Positions 15,900 to 24,740 are shown, counted from the first letter of the stretch. The stretch is DNA of 64,000 bases from Pseudescherichia sp031998825 (GCF_031998825.1 NZ_DAMACX010000013.1:33440-97439), one strand, 5' to 3'. A program made the numbers and translations. Notes: generated by a model not told the origin, from the letters alone.

Positions 15900-17096
15900 T
15901 TAAACCAATACCGTCCTAATCTCCGCTGGGGGGATATTATTTTCATAAAGCGTTTTCATTACGCGCATAAGCGGAGCCGTATGCGAGAAAAAAGCTTTAT
16001 AGCTTGCGCAGAGATAGTTTTTATTTAACTGACCTGATGCTGATGGCAAAAACCGATGCTTAGGGCAGCCTCCGTAACAGGCAAATTTCCATTGACAAGA
16101 ATGGCACTCCTGCGCCATCGATCGCATTTTATCGCTGCCAAAGCACTGATTTTGTTCACTTGAATTCATCTCACGCAATGTCCTGTCATAAATATTTCCC
16201 AGCTTATATTCCGGGTAGACAAAGTGATCGCAGTTATAGATGTCTCCGTTCATTTCCATCGCAAAGGCACTTCCACACTCCGGTGCAAAAACACAGACTT
16301 GAGGCGGGAGACCGCACCAGGCCGCCAGCGTCTGCTCAAACAGCTGAATACCAATCTCACCGATATCCTCTCGGATCCAGATATCAAAGATTGCGTTCAG
16401 AAAATAGCCGAACTGCTTAGCATCAACTGACCATGGCATCATATTGACCTTACCCTCTCGCGGATGGGCTAGCATTGAGCTGCCATTATCACTTTGCCTC
16501 TCTACAAGCGGGATAAATTGCATATAGCGACTACCCAGCGATCGGAGGTACTCATAAATTCGCTTCGGATGATGCATATTGCTCTGGTTGATTACCGTAA
16601 GCGTATTGAACTCGACATCATGCTCCACCAGGCACTGAATCGCCTGCTCAACGCGTGCATGCGTCGGCTTTCCTGCTCGCGTCACGCGCCATTCATCATG
16701 CAGGGCAGCATCACCGTCAATCGATACGCCGACCAGAAACTGCTGCTGCTTGAAAAAATGCGCCCACTCACTGTCAATCAGCGTGCCGTTCGTCTGGAAG
16801 GTATTAACGATATTTTTTCCGTTAGCGTAACGCTGCTGCAACGCCACTGCTTTTTGATAAAATGGTATTCCCATCAGCGTAGGCTCTCCGCCCTGCCATG
16901 CAAAAATTACTTCATCAACATCCTGAGCGGCAATATGCTGTTGAATAAACAGTTCAAGCGTATTCTCAGACATCCGATAATGGTTTTTCCGTTCAGGATA
17001 GAGCTTCTCTTTTTCAAGATAGAAACAGTATCGGCAATCAAGATTACACACCGACCCTGTCGGCTTCACCATAACCTGACAACTTTTTTTGCTCAT
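15900..17096 (-). CDS. Anaerobic sulfatase-maturating enzyme (radical SAM, SPASM)
   Basis: anSME oxidises the active-site Cys or Ser of sulfatases to formylglycine using S-adenosylmethionine, in the cytoplasm before export. The protein has 398 residues from MSKKSCQVM. The radical-SAM motif is C17-x3-C21-x2-C24 (CNLDCRYC), with FAWQGGEPTLMG typical of the family. The C-terminal SPASM region carries CVFAPECGSAF, YNCDHF, CHSCQWKFACYGGCPKHR and YLCASY, ligands for two auxiliary 4Fe-4S clusters. The start at 17096 has AGAGG upstream; a longer frame adds 26 residues through a terminator hairpin and is unlikely. The Cys-type sulfatase just upstream is the obvious substrate. Confidence 0.93.
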   Translation of the reverse strand: MSKKSCQVMVKPTGSVCNLDCRYCFYLEKEKLYPERKNHYRMSENTLELFIQQHIAAQDVDEVIFAWQGGEPTLMGIPFYQKAVALQQRYANGKNIVNTFQTNGTLIDSEWAHFFKQQQFLVGVSIDGDAALHDEWRVTRAGKPTHARVEQAIQCLVEHDVEFNTLTVINQSNMHHPKRIYEYLRSLGSRYMQFIPLVERQSDNGSSMLAHPREGKVNMMPWSVDAKQFGYFLNAIFDIWIREDIGEIGIQLFEQTLAAWCGLPPQVCVFAPECGSAFAMEMNGDIYNCDHFVYPEYKLGNIYDRTLREMNSSEQNQCFGSDKMRSMAQECHSCQWKFACYGGCPKHRFLPSASGQLNKNYLCASYKAFFSHTAPLMRVMKTLYENNIPPAEIRTVLV

Positions 17097-17111
17097 TATG
17101 TATGACCTCTG

Positions 17112-17152
17112 AAATAAAAGAACCTGGTTCAGTACAACCGTACCGAACCAGG
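17112..17152 (-). terminator. Intra-operon terminator between sulfatase and maturase
   Basis: On the minus strand CCTGGTTCGGTAC and GTACTGAACCAGG form a 13-bp stem (one G-T wobble) with loop GGTT, followed by TTCTTTTATTTC. It lies about 50 bp after the sulfatase stop and just before the anSME ribosome-binding site. It could act as a partial terminator that makes sulfatase mRNA more abundant than maturase mRNA. Confidence 0.72.
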
Positions 17153-17200
17153 CGGGCATCGCCCTAAGTGGCATACTCTTTGTTTCTTATTGTTATTCTG

Positions 17201-18694
17201 TTAGCCCCAGGTCACAGGCGTTGGCTTATCCCCCCGGGCTTTCATCAGTGAGTCATGGTCAATATCGGTTTTGTACTTCAGGAACTTGCTATACAACTGC
17301 TTCTCAATATCAGGCTGTTTGCCAATCTGATTAAGCGTTTCATAGCGGTCAGTTTTCAGGTTATAGAGATATTTGGGTTTATTTTCCCGATCGATAATCA
17401 TCTTCCAGTCGCCATCCCGAATCGCCCACTCATCCGTCGGATCGTCCTGGAAAGGCATATCGATACCGAAGATCAGCGGTTTTTGCCGGGTCAGGGTTTT
17501 CTTCTCCAGCAGCGGCACCAGCGACTGACCGTCGTAGGTACGATCGGAAGGCAGCGTAAAGTTCATCAGGTTAGCCAGGGTTGGCAGCCAATCGAGGCCG
17601 TAAGCAGGCGTATCGGTTACCGTTCCCTGCGGAATATGCTTCCCGTATTTGATGATGGCCGGGACACGGATCCCGCCTTCCCAAAGGTTATCTTTGCGGC
17701 CACGTAAACCGTCCGTTTCCCCGGCCAGATTTAGCTCATACACTTTTCGGGCTTCCCGCGTAACCGGACCATTGTCGCTGGTAAAGATAACGATGGTATT
17801 ATCTTCTTCCCCCATTGCTTTGATTTTGTCGAGTACCTTGCCGACCTGCGCATCCATGTAGCTGATATTTGCATAGTACTCCCCGGTGCCACGCCAGGGT
17901 TTATCGGCCCAGTCACCGTAGAACAGATCAGGATGCTGTTTTTGATATTCGCTCATATACGACGAATACATATCGAGATATTTTTTCGGCGACGCCAGCG
18001 GGCTGTGCACTTCAGTAAAGGCGACGTATAAGAAGAAGGGGTTATCGTCTTTCTTATTATCCAACCAGTTGACGACCTCAGAGCTGACGAACTCACCGCT
18101 CATTTTGTCTGCACGCCCGATATGTTTACCGTTACGCAACCAGCCCGTTGGATGCACAACGCCATAGCGCGGACGCTCTTTCGCATTATCCAGCGTTGAA
18201 TCCGATACAAACCCGGCAGGATTGACGAGGCTATAGTCAAAGCCCATGTCTTTTGCCTGCGGCTGGTCGGTACGATCGCCGCCCGCATTTAAATGCAGTT
18301 TACCCATCATGGCGGTATCATAGCCCTGCTGTTTCAGCAGGTTGGCGATGGTGAGCTCATTGCGCCCCAGTGACACATTTTTGTTCTCCGGTATCCATGA
18401 ACGGACGCCTGTACGGAAAGGCATTCGTCCCGTCAACAGACCCGCGCGTGAAGGAGAACATAGCGGTGCTGGTGCGTAGTAGTCAGTGAATTTCACCCCC
18501 TCCTGCGCAAGTTTATCGATATTTGGCGTCTTCACAATTTGATGACCATAGGTAGCAAGGTCACCATAACCTAAATCATCTGCCAGAATAATAACCAGAT
18601 TAGGGCGTTTATCTGTTGTGGCATGTGCGGACGATAATATACTTCCCGCGCATAATGCTAATCCAACCATACTGGCAACCATCGTTCTTTTCAT
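17201..18694 (-). CDS. Exported arylsulfatase, Cys type
   Basis: Sulfatases hydrolyse sulfate esters with a formylglycine residue and Ca2+. The protein has 497 residues. A signal peptide covers about residues 1-26 (MKRTMVASMVGLALC to SSAHA), so it acts in the periplasm. The sulfatase signature CSPSRAGLLTG places the modified residue at C79 with R83. Other active-site residues are D39/D40 (LADDLGYGD), K132 and H134 (GKLHL), H230 (TEVHSPL), D307/N308 (TSDNGP) and K334 (RGRKDN). The Cys-type motif matches the anSME gene directly downstream. It starts 20 bp after the Tsx-like porin gene, so import and hydrolysis are linked. The sulfate-ester substrate cannot be read from sequence. Confidence 0.93.
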   Translation of the reverse strand: MKRTMVASMVGLALCAGSILSSAHATTDKRPNLVIILADDLGYGDLATYGHQIVKTPNIDKLAQEGVKFTDYYAPAPLCSPSRAGLLTGRMPFRTGVRSWIPENKNVSLGRNELTIANLLKQQGYDTAMMGKLHLNAGGDRTDQPQAKDMGFDYSLVNPAGFVSDSTLDNAKERPRYGVVHPTGWLRNGKHIGRADKMSGEFVSSEVVNWLDNKKDDNPFFLYVAFTEVHSPLASPKKYLDMYSSYMSEYQKQHPDLFYGDWADKPWRGTGEYYANISYMDAQVGKVLDKIKAMGEEDNTIVIFTSDNGPVTREARKVYELNLAGETDGLRGRKDNLWEGGIRVPAIIKYGKHIPQGTVTDTPAYGLDWLPTLANLMNFTLPSDRTYDGQSLVPLLEKKTLTRQKPLIFGIDMPFQDDPTDEWAIRDGDWKMIIDRENKPKYLYNLKTDRYETLNQIGKQPDIEKQLYSKFLKYKTDIDHDSLMKARGDKPTPVTWG

Positions 18695-18714
18695 CTCAAC
18701 TCCTTTGCCTAAAA

Positions 18715-19479
18715 TTAGAACTCATACCCAACCATATAAATCATTTGATCCCCGAACCCGTCGTAACCTAATTTGTTTTTGAAATAGCGCCAGGTTATAG
18801 CCGCTTTCCAGCGAGGATAAAATTTCCAGGCCAGCGTTAAACCGCCGTTAAGACCGTAATCACCATACTGCTGCTCGGCATAAGCATCATTCCGATCAAG
18901 TTCAACTTCATTCCAGTCAGATAAGACAAGCTTCTCATCAAATAATGAGAAATTATATGCCGTGGTCCAGCCTACAACGTAACCGTTCCAGCCGCTGGTT
19001 TGCCCATATTTCTGCGAGACGTAATCGCCGGATTGATTATGTAATCCAATATAGGGTTTAAAAAACCCCCAATCACCACTCCAGCCGAGATAGCCCAGAC
19101 CATAAAACATATCCAGATCGTCTCCCCAGGTGTTTTCCCACTGACCATATATTTTGCCAAAGAAAGTGTAGTCAGAGTCAAAAAGACGAACATGCGTCAT
19201 GGCAGAAACAGTATGGTTTCGTCCAGCGACGGAGTGGTTTAAAACGTTACTTTCAATGAAGGAGTAGAATTCCGCCTCGCGAAAATTAACGCCGAAATCG
19301 GCAGTGGCTTTCCAGACTTCGCCTCGATGTACATTGACAAAGCCGCTGTTCCAGTCAGCATATCCGGCATTAATTGAGCCGAAGGAATTTATATACTCCA
19401 GAGCGTAAGCCGATTGACTAAATAGCACGGGCGTTGCAAATACTATACAAGCCCAAAATGTTTTCCGCGTTAAAGACAT
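18715..19479 (-). CDS. Tsx-like outer-membrane channel
   Basis: This is a nucleoside-channel (Tsx/OmpK) family beta-barrel of 254 residues. The signal peptide (MSLTRKTFWACIVFATPVLF to SAYA) is followed by alternating amphipathic strands rich in Trp and Tyr (YINSFGSINAGYADWNSGF, FFGKIYGQWENTWGDDLDM), and it ends in Phe (YMVGYEF), as outer-membrane proteins do. I chose the second ATG (19479), nine bases after GGGGA; the first ATG (19488) begins immediately after that motif and would have no spacing. As first gene of the sulfatase operon it probably admits the sulfate-ester substrate. Specificity is unknown. Confidence 0.83.
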   Translation of the reverse strand: MSLTRKTFWACIVFATPVLFSQSAYALEYINSFGSINAGYADWNSGFVNVHRGEVWKATADFGVNFREAEFYSFIESNVLNHSVAGRNHTVSAMTHVRLFDSDYTFFGKIYGQWENTWGDDLDMFYGLGYLGWSGDWGFFKPYIGLHNQSGDYVSQKYGQTSGWNGYVVGWTTAYNFSLFDEKLVLSDWNEVELDRNDAYAEQQYGDYGLNGGLTLAWKFYPRWKAAITWRYFKNKLGYDGFGDQMIYMVGYEF

Positions 19480-19774
19480 TGAATGCATTCCCCACAGTTA
19501 TAATATATCCTTTATGGACACCAATTTGCTGCGGTAACGTATATTAGCGAAACGGTGGTGCGGAATAGTGATATAAATCCCACATAATAAAAATGCGTAA
19601 CTACTAAATACCAGGTGTCGAAAAATGTTGTTTTATGGAAGATAACGACTTATTTATTAATAAAGCGAAGAGTATTTTTATATAAAATAAATTCGATATT
19701 TATTTTACACGTTAGGGTAATCACAACTATTTTTCATACCGACAATAACATCGCTATCTCCACTTAAAAACGGC
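19480..19774. other. AT-rich control region upstream of the sulfatase operon
   Basis: About 295 bp of strongly AT-rich DNA lies between the operon head and the dnaJ terminator. TTGGTG and TATAAC on the minus strand, 16 bp apart near 19506-19533, could be a promoter, but the start point would fall very close to the ribosome-binding site. I see no clear operator and no gene here. Confidence 0.5.
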
Positions 19775-19803
19775 AAAAAAAAGCCTGGGATTATCCCAGG
19801 CTT
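19775..19803 (-). terminator. dnaKJ operon terminator
   Basis: A perfect 10-bp stem (AAGCCTGGGA / TCCCAGGCTT) with a three-base loop is followed on the minus strand by a run of eight T. It lies 22 bp beyond the dnaJ stop. Confidence 0.92.
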
Positions 19804-19825
19804 TAATGTATATAGATGCCAGCGT

Positions 19826-20965
19826 TTAGCGCGTCAGGTCGTCAAAGAACTTCTTTACGCCGTCGAAAAAGCTCTTGGATCGCGGGCTGTTATGTTCGCC
19901 CGTTGGACCACCGAAGCTCTCCTGAAGATCCTTCAGCAGCTGCTTCTGCTTCTCGTTGAGGCCGACCGGCGTCTCAACCACCACGCGGCACAGCAGGTCG
20001 CCCTGCGCGCCACCGCGTACCGATTTCACGCCCTTGCCGCGCATGCGGAACAGCTTGCCGGTCTGAGTTTCGCTCGGCACCTTCAGGTTAACGCGGCCGT
20101 CCAGCGTCGGAACCTCAATCTCACCGCCCAGCGCCGCCATGGCAAAGTTGATCGGCACTTCACAGTAGAGGTTGTTGCCTTCACGCTCGAAAATCGGGTG
20201 CTGCTTCACCTGCACCTGAACGTACAGATCGCCTGCTGGTGCACCGTGTTCGCCCGCTTCGCCCTCGCCTGAGAGACGAATACGGTCGCCGGTATCGACG
20301 CCTGCCGGGATCTTCACCGACAAGGTTTTGCTCTTCTCAACGCGGCCGTGGCCGTGGCACTTGTTGCACGGATCCTTGATCAGCGTACCGCGGCCCTGAC
20401 AGTGCGGACAGGTCTGCTGTACCGCAAAGAAGCCCTGGCGCATCTGCACCTGGCCGGAGCCGTGACAGGTCGGACAGGTCTGCGGCTGAGTACCGGCTTT
20501 CGCGCCGCTGCCGTGGCAGATGTCGCACTCTTCGAGGGTTGGAATGCGGATCTCTTTCGTTACGCCGCGTACGGCCTCTTCCAGCGTCAGCTCCATGTTG
20601 TAGCGCAGGTCAGCGCCACGCGCTGCGCGCTGGCGACCACGACCGCCGCCAAAGATATCGCCGAACACGTCGCCAAAGATATCGCTAAAGTCAGCGCCGC
20701 CGCCGCCAAAACCGCCGCCGCCGCCGCCCATGCCGCCCTGCTCAAACGCAGCATGACCGTACTGATCGTAAGCCGCACGTTTTTGTGCGTCGGTCAGGAC
20801 TTCGTACGCTTCTTTAATCTCTTTAAATTTGGCTTCGGCCTCTTTATCGCCCTGGTTGCGGTCCGGGTGATATTTCATTGCCAGACGCTTATAGGCCTTT
20901 TTGATTTCACGCTCTTCCGCACTTTTCGGAACGCCTAAAATCTCGTAGTAGTCTTGCTTTGCCAT
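19826..20965 (-). CDS. dnaJ: Co-chaperone DnaJ (Hsp40)
   Basis: DnaJ delivers unfolded clients to DnaK and stimulates its ATPase. The protein has 379 residues, three more than E. coli. The J domain has HPD at 33-35. A Gly/Phe-rich linker with a long Gly run follows (about 75-110). Four CxxCxGxG zinc repeats are visible (CDICHGSGAK, CPTCHGSG, CPHCQGRG, CNKCHGHG), then the substrate-binding C-terminal domain. The start at MAKQDYYEIL excludes seven upstream in-frame residues. It is co-transcribed with dnaK, 84 bp upstream. Confidence 0.97.
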   Translation of the reverse strand: MAKQDYYEILGVPKSAEEREIKKAYKRLAMKYHPDRNQGDKEAEAKFKEIKEAYEVLTDAQKRAAYDQYGHAAFEQGGMGGGGGGFGGGGADFSDIFGDVFGDIFGGGRGRQRAARGADLRYNMELTLEEAVRGVTKEIRIPTLEECDICHGSGAKAGTQPQTCPTCHGSGQVQMRQGFFAVQQTCPHCQGRGTLIKDPCNKCHGHGRVEKSKTLSVKIPAGVDTGDRIRLSGEGEAGEHGAPAGDLYVQVQVKQHPIFEREGNNLYCEVPINFAMAALGGEIEVPTLDGRVNLKVPSETQTGKLFRMRGKGVKSVRGGAQGDLLCRVVVETPVGLNEKQKQLLKDLQESFGGPTGEHNSPRSKSFFDGVKKFFDDLTR

Positions 20966-20990
20966 TTGGTTATCTGCCCCTAACATGCGA

Positions 20991-21023
20991 GCACGGGCGG
21001 AGAGGAAACCTCTACGCCCGTGC
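20991..21023. other. Stable hairpin in the dnaK-dnaJ gap
   Basis: GCACGGGCG and CGCCCGTGC pair, with an inner AGAG/CTCT extension, around a GAAAC loop. No T run follows on either strand, so it is not an ordinary terminator. It could act as an mRNA processing or stability element that sets the dnaK:dnaJ ratio. Confidence 0.6.
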
Positions 21024-21049
21024 TGGTTTTCTACCCTACATCAGGGCGA

Positions 21050-22966
21050 TTATTTTTTGTCTTTAACTTCTTCGAACTCGGCGTCGACCACGTCGTCGTC
21101 TTTCGCGTTGTTCGCAGAAGCGTCAGCGCCGCCTGCCTGCTGCTGGGCGTGCTGCTGCTGCGCAATCTCCATCAGCTTCTGGGAAACCTGCGCCAACGCC
21201 TGCATTTTCGCTTCGATATCGGCTTTGTCTTCGCCTTTCAGCGAGGTTTCCAGCGCGCTCAGCGCAGACTCGATAGCGGTTTTGTCGTCAGCCGGCAGCT
21301 GATCGCCTGCTTCGGTAACCTGCTTACGGGTGCTGTGCAGCAGATGATCGCCCTGGTTACGGGTCTGAACCAGCTCTTCAAACTTACGGTCAGACTCGGC
21401 GTTGGCTTCCGCATCCTGAACCATTTTCTGGATCTCATCTTCGTTGAGGCCAGAAGAGGCTTTGATGGTGATCTTCTGCTCTTTACCGCTGTTTTTGTCT
21501 TTCGCGGAGACGTGCAGAATACCGTCGGCGTCGATGTCAAAGGTGACTTCGATCTGCGGCATGCCACGCGGCGCCGGGTTAATACCGTCGAGGTTGAACT
21601 GACCCAGTGATTTGTTATCAGATGCACGTTTACGTTCACCCTGAATCACATGGATAGTTACCGCAGACTGGTTGTCTTCCGCAGTGGAGAACACCTGGCT
21701 GTGCTTGGTCGGGATGGTGGTGTTCTTGTTGATCAGCGCGGTCATTACGCCACCCATGGTTTCGATACCCAGGGAGAGCGGAGTCACGTCGAGCAGCAGA
21801 ACGTCTTTCACATCACCGGTCAGCACGCCGCCCTGAACCGCAGCACCGATTGCCACTGCTTCGTCCGGGTTAACGTCTTTACGCGGCTCTTTACCAAAGA
21901 ACTCAGCAACTTTCTTCTGTACCATCGGCATACGGGTCTGGCCACCGACCAGGATAACATCCTGAATGTCAGAGACAGAGAGGCCCGCATCCTGCAGTGC
22001 AACCTTCAGCGGCTCGATAGAACGGTTTACCAGGTCTTCTACCAGGCTCTCCAGTTTCGCACGGGTCACTTTAATATTCATGTGTTTCGGACCGGTCGCG
22101 TCTGCAGTGATGTACGGCAGGTTTACGTCGGTCTGCTGCGCAGAGGAGAGCTCAATTTTTGCTTTCTCTGCGGCTTCTTTCAGGCGCTGCATGGCCAGCG
22201 GATCGTTACGCAGGTCGATGCCCTGATCTTTCTTAAACTCGTCAACGAGGTAGTTGATCATACGGCTGTCGAAGTCTTCACCACCCAGGTGGGTATCACC
22301 GTTGGTAGCCAGAACTTCGAAGGTCTTCTCACCGTCAACTTCGTCGATTTCGATAATAGAGATATCGAAGGTACCGCCGCCAAGGTCGTATACGGCGATA
22401 GTGCGGTTACCCACTTCTTTATCCAGACCGTAGGCCAGCGCAGCAGCGGTCGGTTCGTTGATGATACGTTTGACTTCCAGACCCGCGATACGGCCGGCAT
22501 CTTTCGTTGCCTGACGCTGAGCATCGTTGAAGTAGGCAGGTACGGTGATAACCGCTTCAGTTACCGGTTCGCCCAGATAGTCTTCAGCCGTTTTCTTCAT
22601 TTTCTTCAGCACTTCAGCAGAGATCTGCGGCGGTGCCATTTTCTGGCCCTTCACGTCGATCCATGCGTCGCCGTTGTCAGCGCCGATAATTTTGTAGGGC
22701 ATGATGGCTTCATCACGCTGCACTTCTTCGTCCTGGAAGCGGCGACCAATCAGGCGTTTAATCGCAAACAGGGTATTTTGCGGGTTTGTCACTGCCTGAC
22801 GTTTAGCCGGTTGACCCACCAGAGTTTCACCGTCCTGGGTATAAGCAATGATTGACGGCGTGGTGCGATCGCCTTCGGCGTTCTCCAGCACACGTGCAGT
22901 GGTGCCATCCATAATCGCTACACAAGAGTTGGTAGTACCCAGGTCGATACCAATAATTTTACCCAT
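21050..22966 (-). CDS. dnaK: Chaperone DnaK (Hsp70)
   Basis: DnaK is the ATP-dependent Hsp70 chaperone for folding, heat-shock recovery and sigma-32 control. The 638 residues equal the E. coli length. The phosphate loop IGIDLGTTNSCVA (residues 4-16), the second phosphate motif AVYDLGGGTFDIS, and the linker followed by DVTPLSLGIETMGG are all present. The C-terminus is Ala/Gln-rich and ends in EEVKDKK, the DnaK tail. A sigma-32 promoter lies at 23088-23118. The first gene of dnaKJ. Confidence 0.98.
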   Translation of the reverse strand: MGKIIGIDLGTTNSCVAIMDGTTARVLENAEGDRTTPSIIAYTQDGETLVGQPAKRQAVTNPQNTLFAIKRLIGRRFQDEEVQRDEAIMPYKIIGADNGDAWIDVKGQKMAPPQISAEVLKKMKKTAEDYLGEPVTEAVITVPAYFNDAQRQATKDAGRIAGLEVKRIINEPTAAALAYGLDKEVGNRTIAVYDLGGGTFDISIIEIDEVDGEKTFEVLATNGDTHLGGEDFDSRMINYLVDEFKKDQGIDLRNDPLAMQRLKEAAEKAKIELSSAQQTDVNLPYITADATGPKHMNIKVTRAKLESLVEDLVNRSIEPLKVALQDAGLSVSDIQDVILVGGQTRMPMVQKKVAEFFGKEPRKDVNPDEAVAIGAAVQGGVLTGDVKDVLLLDVTPLSLGIETMGGVMTALINKNTTIPTKHSQVFSTAEDNQSAVTIHVIQGERKRASDNKSLGQFNLDGINPAPRGMPQIEVTFDIDADGILHVSAKDKNSGKEQKITIKASSGLNEDEIQKMVQDAEANAESDRKFEELVQTRNQGDHLLHSTRKQVTEAGDQLPADDKTAIESALSALETSLKGEDKADIEAKMQALAQVSQKLMEIAQQQHAQQQAGGADASANNAKDDDVVDAEFEEVKDKK

Positions 22967-23087
22967 CTAAACGTCTCCACTAAAAATTTGTTCATCATGT
23001 GGTTGTGAATCTGTAATAAGGGCGAAACGTGCGGTTTCAACTGCCCCAAACTGTTTTTTTTCAGACTCACCACTTCGGTTGACTACA

Positions 23088-23118
23088 AGATGGGGACGTA
23101 ACGCAACGCATCAAGGGG
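23088..23118 (-). promoter_or_regulatory. Sigma-32 heat-shock promoter of dnaK
   Basis: On the minus strand CCCCTTGATG (23118-23109) and CCCCATCT (23095-23088) match the heat-shock -35 (CTTGAA) and -10 (CCCCATNT) elements, with 13 bp between CTTGATG and CCCCAT, as in E. coli dnaK P1. It is about 120 bp upstream of the start codon. The rest of the gap to yaaW (23119-23304) is AT-rich and contains no gene I can support. Confidence 0.88.
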
Positions 23119-23304
23119 AGAGACAGAAAATTTTTTTGCCGGCCTCGCTTTTTCACCGCAATACATTCACATCGACAATTAAATCAAGCAAACAATTTAC
23201 ATAAATAATGTAATAAAAAGAAAAGGTTGTACGAATGATATTTGTTTTTGCAGGGGTATTATAGGGACTAACATAGGACGATTTGACCCAATAAAGAGAA
23301 GGCA

Positions 23305-24018
23305 ATGGATATTAGATATCTAAACGACGAGGATCTGGACTTTCTTCAGCATTGCAGCGAGGAGCAGTTGGCCGAGCTGACCCGCCTGCTTACCCATAAC
23401 GAAAAGGGCAAGGCCCGCCTGTCGAGTACCCTGCGGCATAACGAGCTGTTCAGGGCAATGGAGGGCCATCCGGAGCAGCACCGCTGCAACTGGCAGCTCA
23501 TCGCCGGGGAGTTACAGCATTACGGCGGCGACAGCATCGCTAACAGGCTGCGCGGCCATGGAAAACTGTACCGCGCCATTCTGCTGGACGTGGCGAAACG
23601 GCTTAAGCTCAAGGCGCATAAAGAGAACACGACCGTCGAAATTGAACAGGCTTTACTGGCGCATTTTCTGCGTAACGCCTGGCAGAAAATGGATGCCGAA
23701 CAGAAGCAGGCATTTCTGCAGGACGTTGAGGCGAAAGTCTCTGAGCTTGAGGAGCTGCTGCCGCTGTTGCTTGAAGATCCGGCGTTGGCAAAGGGGGTTT
23801 CCCATCTGCTCTCCAGCCAACTGACCCGCATACTACGTACTCATGCCGCTATCAGCGTTATCGGTCACGGGCTGGTGCGTGGAGCCGGGCTTGGCGGCCC
23901 GGTGGGGGCGGCGTTTAACAGCGTTAAGGCCATGAGTGGCAGCGCCTATCGGGTCACTATTCCTGCCGTCCTGCAGGTTGCCTGCCTGCGACGGATATTC
24001 GCAACAACCGAAGCTTAA
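23305..24018 (+). CDS. yaaW: YaaW-family protein (DUF3944)
   Basis: Its function is not established. The 237 residues equal E. coli YaaW and share nearly all of it, including YLNDxDLDFLQHCSEEQLA at the start, WQLIAGELQHYGGDSIANRL, and GVSHLLSSQLTRILRTHAA. The middle is charged and helical (about 110-155). The C-terminal part is Gly/Ala-rich and more hydrophobic (GHGLVRGAGLGGPVGAAF), which might touch a membrane. It is divergent from dnaK. The neighbouring E. coli gene yaaI is absent. Confidence 0.93.
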   Translation: MDIRYLNDEDLDFLQHCSEEQLAELTRLLTHNEKGKARLSSTLRHNELFRAMEGHPEQHRCNWQLIAGELQHYGGDSIANRLRGHGKLYRAILLDVAKRLKLKAHKENTTVEIEQALLAHFLRNAWQKMDAEQKQAFLQDVEAKVSELEELLPLLLEDPALAKGVSHLLSSQLTRILRTHAAISVIGHGLVRGAGLGGPVGAAFNSVKAMSGSAYRVTIPAVLQVACLRRIFATTEA

Positions 24019-24097
24019 TTTGCGGATTGCAAGGTATTTTTTTCAATTATCTAGCACAGATCAAAGACAGAGTTGATGCCGCTCATTATCATGCCGC

Positions 24098-24130
24098 GCC
24101 CCGCTTCCACTATCTGGATGCGGGGCTTTT
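24098..24130 (+). terminator. Terminator after yaaW
   Basis: GCCCCGC (24098-24104) and GCGGGGC (24120-24126) form a 7-bp stem followed by TTTT. It separates yaaW from satP. Confidence 0.7.
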
Positions 24131-24166
24131 ACTTTCACCATTTTTATGATGATTTTTTGGGGATTT

Positions 24167-24733
24167 ATGGGCGACACTACGTTGGCTAATCCGGCTCCGC
24201 TGGGCTTAATGGGCTTCGGCATGACCACTATTCTGCTTAACCTGCACAATATTGGCATGTTCCCGCTGGATGGCGTTATCCTGGCGATGGGCATCTTCTA
24301 CGGCGGCATCGCACAGATTTTTGCCGGGCTGCTGGAATATAAAAAAGGCAATACCTTTGGCTTAACCGCCTTTACCTCCTACGGCTCCTTCTGGCTCACG
24401 CTAGTGGCGATCCTCATTATGCCGAAAATGGGCCTGGCGGATGCCGCCAACGCGCATTTCCTCGGCGTCTACCTGGGGATCTGGGGCGTGTTCACCCTGT
24501 TTATGTTCTTCGGCACGCTGAAAGGTGCGCGTATGCTGCAGTTCGTATTCCTGAGCCTGACGGTGCTGTTTGCGCTGCTCTGCGTTGGACACCTGGCGGA
24601 TAACGAAGGTATCGTTCACGTGGCAGGCTGGATCGGTTTGGTATGCGGCGCAAGCGCCATCTACCTGGCAATGGGTGAAGTGCTCAACGAGCAGTATGGC
24701 CGCACCGTGCTGCCGATTGGCGAGAGGCTTTAA
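24167..24733 (+). CDS. satP: Succinate-acetate/proton symporter
   Basis: SatP (YaaH) imports acetate and succinate with protons across the inner membrane. The 188 residues match the E. coli length. The family signature NPAPLGLMGFGMTT lies near the N-terminus (residues 7-20), followed by six hydrophobic segments and GLTAFTSYGSFWL. The start is MGDTTLANP at 24167, with GGGGA seven bases upstream; an upstream ATG would add seven residues. In E. coli satP lies beside mog, while here two extra genes intervene. Confidence 0.95.
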   Translation: MGDTTLANPAPLGLMGFGMTTILLNLHNIGMFPLDGVILAMGIFYGGIAQIFAGLLEYKKGNTFGLTAFTSYGSFWLTLVAILIMPKMGLADAANAHFLGVYLGIWGVFTLFMFFGTLKGARMLQFVFLSLTVLFALLCVGHLADNEGIVHVAGWIGLVCGASAIYLAMGEVLNEQYGRTVLPIGERL

Positions 24734-24740
24734 TATAGGG

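Noticed and set aside
19550..19600. CRP-like site upstream of the sulfatase operon
   Set aside because: Only half sites with wrong spacing (TGTGG and TCACT eight bases apart); not enough to call.
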